NCBI RefSeq assembly: GCF_000429525.1
Contig: NZ_AUCA01000011.1
Span: forward strand, 17,401-81,400
Origin: Alicyclobacillus contaminans DSM 17975
GTDB lineage: Bacteria > Bacillota > Bacilli > Alicyclobacillales > Alicyclobacillaceae
DNA length: 64,000 bases
Direction of reading: 5' to 3'
Below are positions 1 through 10,768 of the stretch, one piece after another; position 1 is the stretch's first letter; every line of letters begins with the position of its first letter. The notes below the pieces were generated by a model. The model was not told where the DNA came from. It saw only the letters and a program-made list of their open reading frames with translations, and did not search any database. The position numbers and the translations under genes were made by a program.

Positions 1-81
1 GACGCCCTGTGCACGGCGCCCCCGACCGGGCCGCGCGGACAGGCGCCCGCAGCACCTCGTTCATGCTGGAGGAATGGAGTC

Positions 82-783
82 ATGCATCGACCTTTGTGGT
101 TCCCTGAAGCTGGTCATCTGCTGGTGATTACGGGTAACATGATGTCCGGGAAGACCGAAGAACTGATTGCCCGGTTGAAAACCATCCAGCGCGTTGAGAC
201 CATTCGTCAGGCCGCCGCGGAGCGCGACGGATTCAGCTATACACAGCGCAAGATAGGCGTGTACAAGCACAGTTTGGACACCCGGTACTCGGAGACCGAA
301 ATTGCGAGCCACGGCGGAGATAGGATGCCCGCAGTGCCGGTCGACTCGGCCGCGGCGCTGCTGGAACGCGTCATTGCGGATGACGTGCAGATTGTGGCTT
401 GTGATGAAGTGCAGTTCTTTATGGAGCGGGACGACGACGGATACGTAATTGTACGGGTGCTGGTGGAGCTGCTGCGCCGACGCTGCCAGGTGATTGTCTC
501 AGGACTGGACAAGGACTTCCGAGGACTGCCGTTCGGCCCGATGGGAGATATCCTGGCCCTCGCCGACGAACGCGTGAGTCTCACGTCCACCTGCGTTCGC
601 TGCGGCGCGCCGGCCACACTGCCGCAGCGGCTCATCAATGGCAAACCCGCCGCGTGGGACAGTCCCGTGGTATTTCCGGGCGCCACGGAATCCTATGAAC
701 CGCGCTGTCGGCGTTGTCATGTCACGTTTTACGAAAACCATTCCCTCCATGTGCGCGAAACAGCAACCGCCGAAGAGGAATAA
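82..783 (+). CDS. tdk: Thymidine kinase
   Basis: Cytosolic thymidine kinase that phosphorylates thymidine to dTMP in the pyrimidine salvage pathway. The 233-residue protein has the P-loop GNMMSGKT (residues 18-25), a Walker B-like CDEVQFF segment, and two Cys pairs (CVRC and CRRC) that would bind the structural zinc of type II thymidine kinases. A GGAGG Shine-Dalgarno stands 9 bases before the ATG. It is longer than the usual ~190-200 residues. About 16 extra residues sit between the P-loop helix and the following strand, and the usual FKP motif there reads YKH. It faces the rest of the block and has its own terminator. Function is confident; the effect of the insertion is unknown. Confidence 0.93.
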   Translation: MHRPLWFPEAGHLLVITGNMMSGKTEELIARLKTIQRVETIRQAAAERDGFSYTQRKIGVYKHSLDTRYSETEIASHGGDRMPAVPVDSAAALLERVIADDVQIVACDEVQFFMERDDDGYVIVRVLVELLRRRCQVIVSGLDKDFRGLPFGPMGDILALADERVSLTSTCVRCGAPATLPQRLINGKPAAWDSPVVFPGATESYEPRCRRCHVTFYENHSLHVRETATAEEE

Positions 784-801
784 TCCCCTTCGGCGGTTTT
801 T
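765..801 (+). terminator. Rho-independent terminator of tdk
   Basis: An 11-bp perfect stem (AACCGCCGAAG paired with CTTCGGCGGTT) overlaps the tdk stop codon and is followed by a short T run. Only 31 bases separate it from the end of polC, which converges from the other side. Confidence 0.88.
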
Positions 802-832
802 GTCGCCCATCAGCCGGCAAGATCCCATCCGT

Positions 833-3800
833 TCAGAACAACGAGAGCTGATTCGTTTCCGGCATCCCCTTGAGACATCCGAGTCCTTCCAGGATTTCAA
901 TCACCGCCTTGGACACCCGGCTCCGTGTCTGCAGGTCCTCGATGGACAAGAATTCACCTTCCTGGCACGCCTGATACAGATTGTTGGCAGCCGCCTCCCC
1001 CACGCCCGGAATGGCCGCGAAGGGCGGCCGCAACGCCTGTTCCTGTTCATCAATCAGAAACCGGGTCGCATGAGACTTGTACAGATCTATCGGCAGGAAC
1101 TTGTATCCTCGAACCACCATTTCCAAGGCGACCTCAAGCACCGTCATCAAGCTCTTCTCTTTCGGCAGCGCGGCGTTGCCCTTCTGTTCAATCTCTTCAA
1201 TTTTCCGCCGGATGGCGTCCTTGCCCCGCACCACCAACTCGACGTCAAAATCGTCGGCGCGCACCGTGAAATACGTGGCATAGAACGCCAGCGGATGATG
1301 AATTTTGAACCAGGCGATGCGCACGGCCATCAACACGTACGCTGCCGCGTGCGCCTTCGGGAACATGTACTTGATCTTGCGGCCGGATTCGATGTACCAC
1401 TCGGGGACTCCAAACTGGCGCATGTACTCCGCGTCCTCTTCTTTGACGCCTTTCCCTTTCCGGATACTCTCCATGATTTTGAAGGCGCGCCCCGGTTCCA
1501 GCCCTTTGTAGATCAGATACACCATGATGTCGTCGCGAGCGCAGATGACTTCTGACAGCGTGGCCACGCCTTGGCGGATGAGGTCCTGGGCGTTGTTCAG
1601 CCAGACGTCCGTCCCGTGCGACAGACCGGAAATGCGAACCAGCTCAGAGAACGTCGTCGGACGCGTGTCCTCCAACATCTGACGGACAAATTTCGTACCA
1701 AACTCCGGAATCGCGTACGTCCCCGTGTTGGAGCGAATGTCTTCCGGTTGCACGCCGAGCGTCTCGGTGCCGGAGAACAGTCCGAGCACCTTCGGATCAT
1801 CCAGGGGAATGGTCTTCGGATCCACCCCCGTGAGATCCTGCAGCATGCGGATCACGGTCGGATCGTCATGACCGAGAATGTCCAGCTTGAGCAGACAGTT
1901 CTCGAGACCGGAGTGGTAGTCAAAGTGCGTGGTCAGCGTTCCCGCCGACTTGTCGTCGGCCGGATATTGCACGGGGGTGAAGTCGTACACCGTCACGTGG
2001 CCCGGGACCACGACCTGACCGCCCGGATGCTGGCCCGTGGTCCGCTTCACGCCGGTGCAGCCCTTGACCAGACGATCAATTTCCGCGTTGCGCAGGACGA
2101 GCCCGCGCTCTTCCGCAAACTTGCGGACGTATCCATATGCCGTCTTTTCTGCCACGCCGGAGATGGTCCCGGCGCGAAAAACGTGATCTTTGCCGAACAG
2201 TTCCTCGGTGTAACGGTGCGCCCGCGGTTGGTACTCGCCGGAGAAGTTCAGGTCGATATCCGGTACCTTGTCGCCATGGAAGCCCAGGAACGTCTCGAAC
2301 GGAATGTCCTGTCCGTCGCGCACCATGTCCGTCCCGCAGTTGGGGCAATTCTTATGCGGCAGGTCAAACCCGGATCCGACCGAACCGTCTTCGATGAATT
2401 CGCTGTGGCGACAGGATGGACACCGATAATGCGGCGGCAGCGGGTTCACCTCAGTGATATCGGTCATGGTGGCCACCAAAGAGCTGCCGACCGATCCGCG
2501 GCTGCCGACCAGGTAGCCGTCCGACAACGACTTGGTCACCAGCTTGTGCGCAATCAAGTAGATGACGGCAAATCCGTTGTTGATGATGGAATTGAGCTCT
2601 TTTTTCAAGCGAGCTTCCACAATCTCCGGCAGCGGATCGCCGTACAGCGCCCGCGCCCGTTCGTACGACATGCGCGTGATCTCGTCTTCCGCACCCTCGA
2701 TAACGGGCGTGAACAACTGATCCGGGATGGGCTTGACGTCTTCCAACTGTTCCGCGATATAGCGCGTGTTATCCACGACCACTCGCACCGCGTCGTCGCC
2801 GAGATGGGCGAACTCCTCCAACATCTCGTCGGTGGTCCGCAGGTACAGCGGCGGCTGTTGCACCGCTTCCCCTTGGCTTTGCGACTGCAGGTAAATTTCC
2901 CGGAAGATGGCATCGTTCGGATGCAGATAGTGCGCATCCCCAGTCGCCACCACGGGTTTGTTCAGTTTCGCGCCGAGCTCCACCACCTGGCGGTGGATGT
3001 CTTTCACACTCTGCAGACTCTGCACCATCTGCTCGCGCACCAGGTTCTCGTAATGGCTCAGCGGCTGCAGTTCCAGGTAATCGTAAAACTCGCAGATGGA
3101 CTCTATTTCATCCATGCTTTTTCCGCGTAGAAAGGCCTGAATCAACTCGCCCTGCTGGCATGCGGTGCCAATCAACAATCCCTCCCGGTGCTTCACCAAC
3201 TCGCTCTTCGGGATGCGCGGCACCCGGTGCAGGTAGGTGGTGTGCGCCATGGACACCAGCTTGTACAGGTTCTTCAGGCCCGTTTGATTGCGCACCAGCA
3301 GCGTGGCATGAAACGGGCGCACCCGGGAGACATCCACGTCGCCGGACAGGCCATTCAGTTGCGGCAGGCGCGTTAAGCCTCGCTCCCGTAGCGTATCCTG
3401 CATATGGGCGAACACCTTCGCCGTTGCCTCCGCGTCGGCAATGGCGCGGTGGTGATTGATCAGTTCCACCTGAAATTTCTGGGTTAACGTCTTCAGTCGA
3501 TAGTTCTTTTCGCCGGGATACAGGCTTCGGGCCAGTGCCAGCGTGTCAATCACCGGCTGCGTCCAGGGCTCCATTCCAATGCGGCTGGCGCACTGCCCCA
3601 GAAAGCCCACGTCGAACTCCGCGTTGTGCGCTACCAGGATGGCCCCTTCCGCAAACCGGCGAAACTCCGGCAAGACCTCTGCCAGTTTCGGCTGTCCCGC
3701 CAGCATGTCCGGCGTGATGCCCGTCAACTCGGAGATCTTCGGCGGTATTGGGCGTTCCGGATCGATGAGCGCGGCGAACTGATCCACAATCTCCTTCCCG

Positions 3801-5260
3801 CGCATGCGCACACCGGAAATTTCAATCAGCGTGTCCTCGCGCGCGTTGAGACCCGTCGTCTCGGTGTCAAACACGACGTATTCGGTCTCGTCCGTCAGCG
3901 CCACGTCCGCTTCCCGATACACGACCGGCGTGCCGTCGTCCACCACATACGCTTCCACGCCGAGCAGTACTTTGATGCCGTGCTTTTTCCCAGCGGCGTA
4001 CGCTTCCGGAAACGCTTGGACGACGCCGTGGTCGGTGATGGCGATGGCCTCATGCCCCCAGGCCGCAGCCTGCTGCACAAACCGCTTGACCGGCGTCACG
4101 CCGTCCAGCTGCGACATGTTGGAGTGCAGATGCAATTCCACGCGCTTTACCTCGGCCTGATCCACGCGCTCCGGCGCCTGTGCCGGCTGCATGTCCTGGA
4201 CCATGAACACGAGTTCCTTGGCGTACGTGTCAAATTGCACCTGCCCCTGTATGCGGACGTACACGTCGTCCTTGAGTGGTTCAAGAGCTTCCAGCTGCCG
4301 CTCCTGGTTGGAAAACAGCTTCGCCGTAATTGAGCTGGTGTCGTCCGTAATGTTGAATTGAATCAGCGTGCGTCCGCTCGGCAATGTGCGCTTGTCCACA
4401 CTGAACACGCGCCCTTCCACCACGGCCTTGCGCATTTCGTCCACAATCTCGCGAATTGGAATCACCTGCGCCGCATCGATGGGCCGCCCCAGCGTGAGCG
4501 GCGGCAGTGGCTGGTCATCCTCTCGCCGTCGATCCCGTCGAAACGCCGGACGCTCACCCCCATTCTCGGACGGTGGCGCCGGTTTTTCCGCCGCACTCTT
4601 CTCCTCCTGGGCCAGCATGTCGAGGACTTCTCGCCGCTCGTTTTCCTCCAACGTCTTCTTCAACTCGTTCAGCCGTTCTTCAGCGGCGGCGTCGACGGCA
4701 AAACGGTACTCCACGGCGAGTCCGAACACGTCCTGCAACCGCTCGGTCAACCACCTGTCCGTGCGCTTCTTCTGCAGCACACCCAGTTCCGCATCGTTGG
4801 CCACCCAACAGTGCCAACGCTGGATGGCCGGCTGGCCGTCTGCCGCCGCTTTCGGTTCCACCGTGATCCGCGCGTTCGCCAGCCAATTGGCCACCACCGG
4901 TTCTTCTTCGCCGTACCAATCCACCAGCGCAGCGAACAGCGCAGCCGCGGTTTCATCCGCCAGCGGCGCCTCCCAGGGCGCCGGCACAACCCGCAATGCA
5001 ATCGCTTCGCGATGCAAGGATGTTGCCAACTGGCGCAGTGTTCTCACTGCGGTCACCACGTCTTTGGCCACGGTCTGCTCATCCGGCTCCGTCGCGCCGG
5101 CCGCTCTGGCCGACAGAAGCTCCGGCCACGACATCAACTGCACTTCGATGACCCGGGACACCGATTTCACCACGACCCGCCGAATCACACCGGAGGGCAG
5201 CTGGGCAGGCGTCGTCCCCTCTGCGGTCGGCTCCTTCAGCGGCAACTCCATAGCACTCAT
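833..5260 (-). CDS. polC: DNA polymerase III alpha subunit, PolC type
   Basis: Replicative DNA polymerase of low-GC Gram-positive lineages. The 1475-residue order is typical: an N-terminal domain, an OB fold (about residues 283-355), the PHP domain starting near 373 (ELHLHSNMS, ITDHG), and an inserted DEDD 3'-5' exonuclease from about 458 (FDTETTG at 464-470, AHNAEFD further on). The polymerase core follows with its CPSC/CPNC zinc-binding Cys pairs and the acidic PDIDLNFSGE motif. The C terminus ends in QLSLF, a sliding-clamp binding motif. A GGAAG Shine-Dalgarno precedes the ATG. It is the last gene of the pyrH-to-polC run. The prolyl-tRNA synthetase gene that usually precedes it is absent. 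Confidence 0.97.
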   Translation of the reverse strand: MSAMELPLKEPTAEGTTPAQLPSGVIRRVVVKSVSRVIEVQLMSWPELLSARAAGATEPDEQTVAKDVVTAVRTLRQLATSLHREAIALRVVPAPWEAPLADETAAALFAALVDWYGEEEPVVANWLANARITVEPKAAADGQPAIQRWHCWVANDAELGVLQKKRTDRWLTERLQDVFGLAVEYRFAVDAAAEERLNELKKTLEENERREVLDMLAQEEKSAAEKPAPPSENGGERPAFRRDRRREDDQPLPPLTLGRPIDAAQVIPIREIVDEMRKAVVEGRVFSVDKRTLPSGRTLIQFNITDDTSSITAKLFSNQERQLEALEPLKDDVYVRIQGQVQFDTYAKELVFMVQDMQPAQAPERVDQAEVKRVELHLHSNMSQLDGVTPVKRFVQQAAAWGHEAIAITDHGVVQAFPEAYAAGKKHGIKVLLGVEAYVVDDGTPVVYREADVALTDETEYVVFDTETTGLNAREDTLIEISGVRMRGKEIVDQFAALIDPERPIPPKISELTGITPDMLAGQPKLAEVLPEFRRFAEGAILVAHNAEFDVGFLGQCASRIGMEPWTQPVIDTLALARSLYPGEKNYRLKTLTQKFQVELINHHRAIADAEATAKVFAHMQDTLRERGLTRLPQLNGLSGDVDVSRVRPFHATLLVRNQTGLKNLYKLVSMAHTTYLHRVPRIPKSELVKHREGLLIGTACQQGELIQAFLRGKSMDEIESICEFYDYLELQPLSHYENLVREQMVQSLQSVKDIHRQVVELGAKLNKPVVATGDAHYLHPNDAIFREIYLQSQSQGEAVQQPPLYLRTTDEMLEEFAHLGDDAVRVVVDNTRYIAEQLEDVKPIPDQLFTPVIEGAEDEITRMSYERARALYGDPLPEIVEARLKKELNSIINNGFAVIYLIAHKLVTKSLSDGYLVGSRGSVGSSLVATMTDITEVNPLPPHYRCPSCRHSEFIEDGSVGSGFDLPHKNCPNCGTDMVRDGQDIPFETFLGFHGDKVPDIDLNFSGEYQPRAHRYTEELFGKDHVFRAGTISGVAEKTAYGYVRKFAEERGLVLRNAEIDRLVKGCTGVKRTTGQHPGGQVVVPGHVTVYDFTPVQYPADDKSAGTLTTHFDYHSGLENCLLKLDILGHDDPTVIRMLQDLTGVDPKTIPLDDPKVLGLFSGTETLGVQPEDIRSNTGTYAIPEFGTKFVRQMLEDTRPTTFSELVRISGLSHGTDVWLNNAQDLIRQGVATLSEVICARDDIMVYLIYKGLEPGRAFKIMESIRKGKGVKEEDAEYMRQFGVPEWYIESGRKIKYMFPKAHAAAYVLMAVRIAWFKIHHPLAFYATYFTVRADDFDVELVVRGKDAIRRKIEEIEQKGNAALPKEKSLMTVLEVALEMVVRGYKFLPIDLYKSHATRFLIDEQEQALRPPFAAIPGVGEAAANNLYQACQEGEFLSIEDLQTRSRVSKAVIEILEGLGCLKGMPETNQLSLF

Positions 5261-5325
5261 GTCCCGTTCTTCCTTTCCGTCGCAATTCCCAGGGTACTCG
5301 TCTCACGACGCAATCCGGACCTGCG

Positions 5326-6594
5326 TCAGAACAGTCGGGTCACATCCCGATACGTAATCACCACCGCAAACAGCATCAGCAGGCCGAATCCCACCAGGTG
5401 AACGAGACCTTCCTTGCGCGGGTCGACCGCCTTCCCGCGAAACATTTCCACAATCATGAACAACAGTCGCCCGCCGTCCAACGCCGGTATGGGCAACAGA
5501 TTAAACAATCCCAGGTTCAAGCTCAGCAGCCCCGCAATCATCACCACGTGCCAGAAGCCGGATTGCGCTTGCTGATTGATGACGTCCGCAATACCCACCG
5601 GCCCCGCCAGACTGCTGAACTGATGCTGAGAAAGAACCTGCCAATACGCCTGAACGGCGTTCACCGATCCGTAATATACGTTGGCAAATCCCGTGCCAAC
5701 CGCGTCTATCAGATTATGGGAAAACACCGGACTCATGCCAATCTGCGGCAGATTCCCATCCACCAACTTGGGTGTGACCACCAACTCCTGCGTCGTACCG
5801 TCCCGTTCAACCCGAATTCGCAAGGGGTGCGGCGGACGGCTGGTGTCGGATCGAACCGCATTGACGAATTCGGTCCATCCGTGAATGGGCCGATTGTCCA
5901 CCGCCACCACTCGGTCTCCAGGGCGCATCCCCGCCGTTGCCGCCGGATCTCCCGGAACGAGCTGCCCCACCACCGCCGTCGGGAATCCCGTGTGGGCAAA
6001 CCACGCGGTGAACAGAACGCCCGCGAGGAGGAAGTTCATCACCGGCCCGGCCAGAATGATGGCGGCTCGCTGCCACAGCGGTTTTCCCAGCACCTGTTCG
6101 TGGCGCTCGACCAACGGGATGGAGTTGCGCGCGTTCGTCATCAGTTTGGCATGAGGAATCAGTTGGTACGTCCGCACTTCGTCCCCGGTGTCAATGGTCA
6201 TTTCGAGGCGATGCATGAGGTCGAGATCCTTCAGAATCCCCACCTGGCCGCCGCGCACATCCAGAGGGTCGCCGAGCACCGCCACGCGACCGTCCGCGTT
6301 CAGGCGAAATGCAATTTGTTCGCCTTTCCGGAACAGCGCGTCCTGCGGAATCTCGCCAGCCAACTGCACCAGTCCACCGATTGGAAACAGCCGGATGGAG
6401 AACTCCGTGCCGTTGAGAGTCCAGCGCACCAACTTCGGCCCGAACCCCACCGCAAACGCGGGCACGGCCACCCCGCTGCGCTTGGCCACCCAGAAGTGAC
6501 CGAACTCATGCAGGACGATGCAGACCAGAAACACGGAGACAATGGCGACAATCCCTTTCAGCACGCTGACGACTGCTATGGTCAACAGTTCCAC
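5326..6594 (-). CDS. rseP: Site-2 intramembrane metalloprotease RseP/RasP
   Basis: Zinc metalloprotease embedded in the cytoplasmic membrane. It makes the second cut in anti-sigma factors and clears signal peptides (family knowledge). The HEFGH zinc motif lies at residues 29-33 in the first membrane segment, a PDZ domain sits in the middle (GMRPGDRVVAVDN), and the conserved third-ligand segment NLLPIPALDGGRLLF is near the C terminus. The gene overlaps the end of dxr by 13 bases. The start is read as GTG; a TTG nine bases further in is possible. No gene lies in the 65 bases before polC, where B. subtilis has proS. Confidence 0.94.
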   Translation of the reverse strand: MELLTIAVVSVLKGIVAIVSVFLVCIVLHEFGHFWVAKRSGVAVPAFAVGFGPKLVRWTLNGTEFSIRLFPIGGLVQLAGEIPQDALFRKGEQIAFRLNADGRVAVLGDPLDVRGGQVGILKDLDLMHRLEMTIDTGDEVRTYQLIPHAKLMTNARNSIPLVERHEQVLGKPLWQRAAIILAGPVMNFLLAGVLFTAWFAHTGFPTAVVGQLVPGDPAATAGMRPGDRVVAVDNRPIHGWTEFVNAVRSDTSRPPHPLRIRVERDGTTQELVVTPKLVDGNLPQIGMSPVFSHNLIDAVGTGFANVYYGSVNAVQAYWQVLSQHQFSSLAGPVGIADVINQQAQSGFWHVVMIAGLLSLNLGLFNLLPIPALDGGRLLFMIVEMFRGKAVDPRKEGLVHLVGFGLLMLFAVVITYRDVTRLF

Positions 6595-7751
6595 CCGCCC
6601 TTTTCCAGCATTGCGTGAGCTGAACGCCGAGCCCAGTTGTCCATCTCTACAATATCATTCAATTCAGAAGGTGTCCCCGGTATGTGCATTTCCAGAACAC
6701 TCTCCACCAGTTTCGCCATCTGAAGAAAAGTCATTCGCTTGGACAGGAAAGCCTCGACCGCCACTTCGTTGGCAGCATTCAGCACGCAGGGCGCAAATCC
6801 ACCGGCTCGTCCCGCTTCGTACGCCAAACGCAGGTTGGGAAACCGCTCAAAATCCGGCCGCTCAAAGGTGAGCTGTCCCACTTCTGCAAGGTCAAGCCTT
6901 GGCCACGGACTTTCCACTCGGGCAGGGTACGTCAGCGCGTACTGGATGGGCAACCGCATATCGTGCGTGGCCAGTTGAGCAATGGTCGATCCGTCCACGA
7001 ACTCCACCAGCGAATGGACGATGCTCTGCGGATGCACCAAGATGTCAATCCGATCATAGTCGACGTTGAACAGGTGATGCGCCTCAATGACCTCCAATCC
7101 CTTGTTCATCAGCGAGGCCGAGTCGACCGTGATCTTCATCCCCATATTCCAAGTGGGGTGCCTGAGTGCCTGCTCCACGGTGGCTTTCCGCAATGCGTCA
7201 AGACTCCATGTGCGGAACGGCCCTCCGGAGGCCGTCAGAATGTATCTCCGCACTTCCTTCGGATCACCGCTGTGCAGCGACTGAAACAACGCCGAATGCT
7301 CGCTGTCCACCGGCAAAATCACAGCGCCGGTGGCCCGTGCGTGCGCCATCACGAGATCTCCCGCCGCCACCAGGGTCTCCTTGTTGGCCAGCGCCACCGT
7401 CGCGCCCCGCTCCACCGCCGCCCAGGTGGGCGCCAGGCCTTTGGCCCCGACGATGGCCGAGACGACGATGTCGGTGGGAATTCGGCTGACCTCCATCAAC
7501 CCAGCATCGCCGACAAAAAATTCCGGCAACGGGCGAAATCCGCTCAATCGTTGCCGGACGCACTCGAGCGTCTCCTCATCTGCCACCGAGACACACTCCG
7601 GCCGCCAGACCCGGATTTGTTCTGCCAATCGTTCTGCATTCCGCCCGGCGGCCAACACTTTGACCACGTAATGTTCGGAAAGGTGGGCCAACACGTCAAG
7701 CGTCTGGGTGCCAATGACACCGGTCGAGCCAAGGACAGTGACAGATTTCAT
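6582..7751 (-). CDS. dxr: 1-deoxy-D-xylulose 5-phosphate reductoisomerase
   Basis: Second enzyme of the MEP isoprenoid pathway; it converts DXP to MEP with NADPH. The N-terminal dinucleotide-binding motif is VLGSTGVIGTQTLDVL. Conserved downstream segments include ALANKETLVAAG, LPVDSEHSALFQ, TASGGPF, and the NMGMKITVDSASLMNKG stretch that binds substrate and metal. At 389 residues the length is normal. AGGTGA precedes the ATG. It lies between cdsA (26-base gap) and rseP (overlap), the same order as in B. subtilis. Confidence 0.97.
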   Translation of the reverse strand: MKSVTVLGSTGVIGTQTLDVLAHLSEHYVVKVLAAGRNAERLAEQIRVWRPECVSVADEETLECVRQRLSGFRPLPEFFVGDAGLMEVSRIPTDIVVSAIVGAKGLAPTWAAVERGATVALANKETLVAAGDLVMAHARATGAVILPVDSEHSALFQSLHSGDPKEVRRYILTASGGPFRTWSLDALRKATVEQALRHPTWNMGMKITVDSASLMNKGLEVIEAHHLFNVDYDRIDILVHPQSIVHSLVEFVDGSTIAQLATHDMRLPIQYALTYPARVESPWPRLDLAEVGQLTFERPDFERFPNLRLAYEAGRAGGFAPCVLNAANEVAVEAFLSKRMTFLQMAKLVESVLEMHIPGTPSELNDIVEMDNWARRSAHAMLEKGGWNC

Positions 7752-7777
7752 GGTGATTCACCTCGATTCACGTCCCT

Positions 7778-8557
7778 TCACGTGGACAGGTGAAGAATGA
7801 AGTACAACGCCACCGGACCCGCGAACAGCACGCTGTCCACACGGTCCAGCACGCCGCCGTGACCGGGAAGCAGGTGTCCAGAATCCTTCACCCCTGCCGA
7901 CCGCTTGTAGGCCGACTCCGCTAAATCGCCGAGCTGTCCGGCGATGGACACCAGAGCTCCGAAGCTGAAGAACCACCCCACGCCAAGCCGCCCCACGGTC
8001 AGCGACCCCAGCACCACGGCCGCAATGCCGCCTGCCACAACGCCGGCCACCGCGCCGCTGATGGTTTTATTGGGGCTGATCTCGGGCCACAGTTTTGGGC
8101 CTTGCAGTCGTTGCCCGACGAAAAAGGCCGCGGTGTCCGTCGTCCAGATGCTCACCATGGTGATGAACAGCCAAGCAATGCCATCATCCAATCCACGCAA
8201 GGACACCAGGCTCCATCCGCCCATGCCGATGTACACGGCGCCCACCGTCAACGGCGCCGCTGCGGCGAACGGAACGCGGTTCCGCGTGAGCACCGGAATC
8301 GTCAGCGTGATCAGCACTCCCCAAGGAACCAGGAAAGACGGCGCCCACTGTGGAGCGAGCACCCATGCTGCAACCAGCAGATAGCCCCACAGGGTTCCAA
8401 GGCCGAACCGCCGCTGTTTCACCATCGCCGCCAGTTCCGCCATCCCCATCAAGGTTCCGGCCAGAACCAGGACACACCACGTCCACGGACTGATGAAAAT
8501 GGCCGCAACCACGACAATCAACGCAACGGCCGCGGTCACGACGCGCTGTTTCAGCAT
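7778..8557 (-). CDS. cdsA: Phosphatidate cytidylyltransferase
   Basis: Integral membrane enzyme that makes CDP-diacylglycerol from phosphatidate and CTP for phospholipid synthesis. Several hydrophobic membrane segments are followed by the family signature near the C terminus (AYKRSAGVKDSGHLLPGHGG, then LDRVDS). I chose the ATG at 8557 because AGGTG stands six bases before it. A GTG at 8566 directly abuts the uppS stop codon and would add three residues, but has a poorer ribosome site. It is coupled to uppS. Confidence 0.95.
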   Translation of the reverse strand: MLKQRVVTAAVALIVVVAAIFISPWTWCVLVLAGTLMGMAELAAMVKQRRFGLGTLWGYLLVAAWVLAPQWAPSFLVPWGVLITLTIPVLTRNRVPFAAAAPLTVGAVYIGMGGWSLVSLRGLDDGIAWLFITMVSIWTTDTAAFFVGQRLQGPKLWPEISPNKTISGAVAGVVAGGIAAVVLGSLTVGRLGVGWFFSFGALVSIAGQLGDLAESAYKRSAGVKDSGHLLPGHGGVLDRVDSVLFAGPVALYFILHLST

Positions 8558-8566
8558 GGGCGTCAC

Positions 8567-9334
8567 CTACTTCAGTCCGCCGAAGCGGCGCTTTCTTCCT
8601 TGAAAGTCGCGCAGGGCTTGAATCAGCACATCGCGCGTGAAATCGGGCCACAGGACGTCGGTGAACCACAGTTCAGCGTACGCCGCCTGCCAGATTAAAA
8701 AGTTGCTCATTCGCAGTTCTCCGCTCGTTCGAATCACCAGATCCGGATCGGGCAGATGACAGGTGGACAGAAGCTCGGAGAATCGTTCCTCCGATAAATC
8801 CTCTGCAGATGCACGACCGGCCGCCACCTCAAGGGCAAAGGATTTCGCCGCAGCGATGATCTCCGCTCGCCCGCCGTAATTCAGGGCGAAGTTGACAATC
8901 ATCCCCTGACTGTTCCGGGTTCTCTCCAGCGTCTTGGCCACGATTTCCTGCGTATGTGGCGGCAGTTTCGCCGTATCCCCGATGAACCGAACGCGAACGC
9001 CCCTGTCGACGAGTTCGTCAATCTCCGTCGCAAAGAACTCCGCAGGCAGCCGCATCAAATATTCCACTTCGTCCGCGGGCCGCTTCCAGTTCTCCGTGGA
9101 AAAGGCGTACAGGGTCAAACACCGGATGCCGAGTTCATCGCAGTCGCGAATCACCTGTCGCAGGCGCTTCATGCCCGCATGATGGCCCGCAAATCGCGGC
9201 AACCCGCGCCGGTTCGCCCACCGGCCATTGCCATCCATAATGATGGCCAGGTGGGCAGGGAGGTTTTCTGCGAGCAGTCCGCTTGCCAGCTCACGTGGCT
9301 TTTTGCGAAATCGTGCCAGCAGCTTCGGTACCAA
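8567..9334 (-). CDS. uppS: Undecaprenyl diphosphate synthase (cis-prenyltransferase)
   Basis: Condenses isopentenyl diphosphate onto farnesyl diphosphate to make the C55 lipid carrier for peptidoglycan and wall polymers. The catalytic segment IIMDGNGRWANRRGLPR and the YAFSTENWKRP motif are intact. The C-terminal LVIRTSGELRMSNFLIWQ motif is followed by the E and FTRD residues expected. The start is read as TTG at 9334, ten bases after GGGGGAGG; another TTG at 9358 lies upstream of that ribosome site and is less likely. The isoprenoid context (dxr, cdsA) fits. Confidence 0.95.
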   Translation of the reverse strand: MVPKLLARFRKKPRELASGLLAENLPAHLAIIMDGNGRWANRRGLPRFAGHHAGMKRLRQVIRDCDELGIRCLTLYAFSTENWKRPADEVEYLMRLPAEFFATEIDELVDRGVRVRFIGDTAKLPPHTQEIVAKTLERTRNSQGMIVNFALNYGGRAEIIAAAKSFALEVAAGRASAEDLSEERFSELLSTCHLPDPDLVIRTSGELRMSNFLIWQAAYAELWFTDVLWPDFTRDVLIQALRDFQGRKRRFGGLK

Positions 9335-9372
9335 TGAAGTACGACCTCCCCCAAACAACCAGAACCAGCTGC

Positions 9373-10768
<1,396 letters not shown>

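Noticed and set aside
1..81. Possible 3' end of a gene before tdk
   Set aside because: All three + frames were read; none gave a protein tail I could recognise, and the stretch is too short to judge.
1571..3130. Long open frame on the + strand, more than 500 codons
   Set aside because: It is antisense to the core of polC; the translation is rich in Arg, His and Gln without any motif, as expected for a shadow frame in GC-rich DNA.
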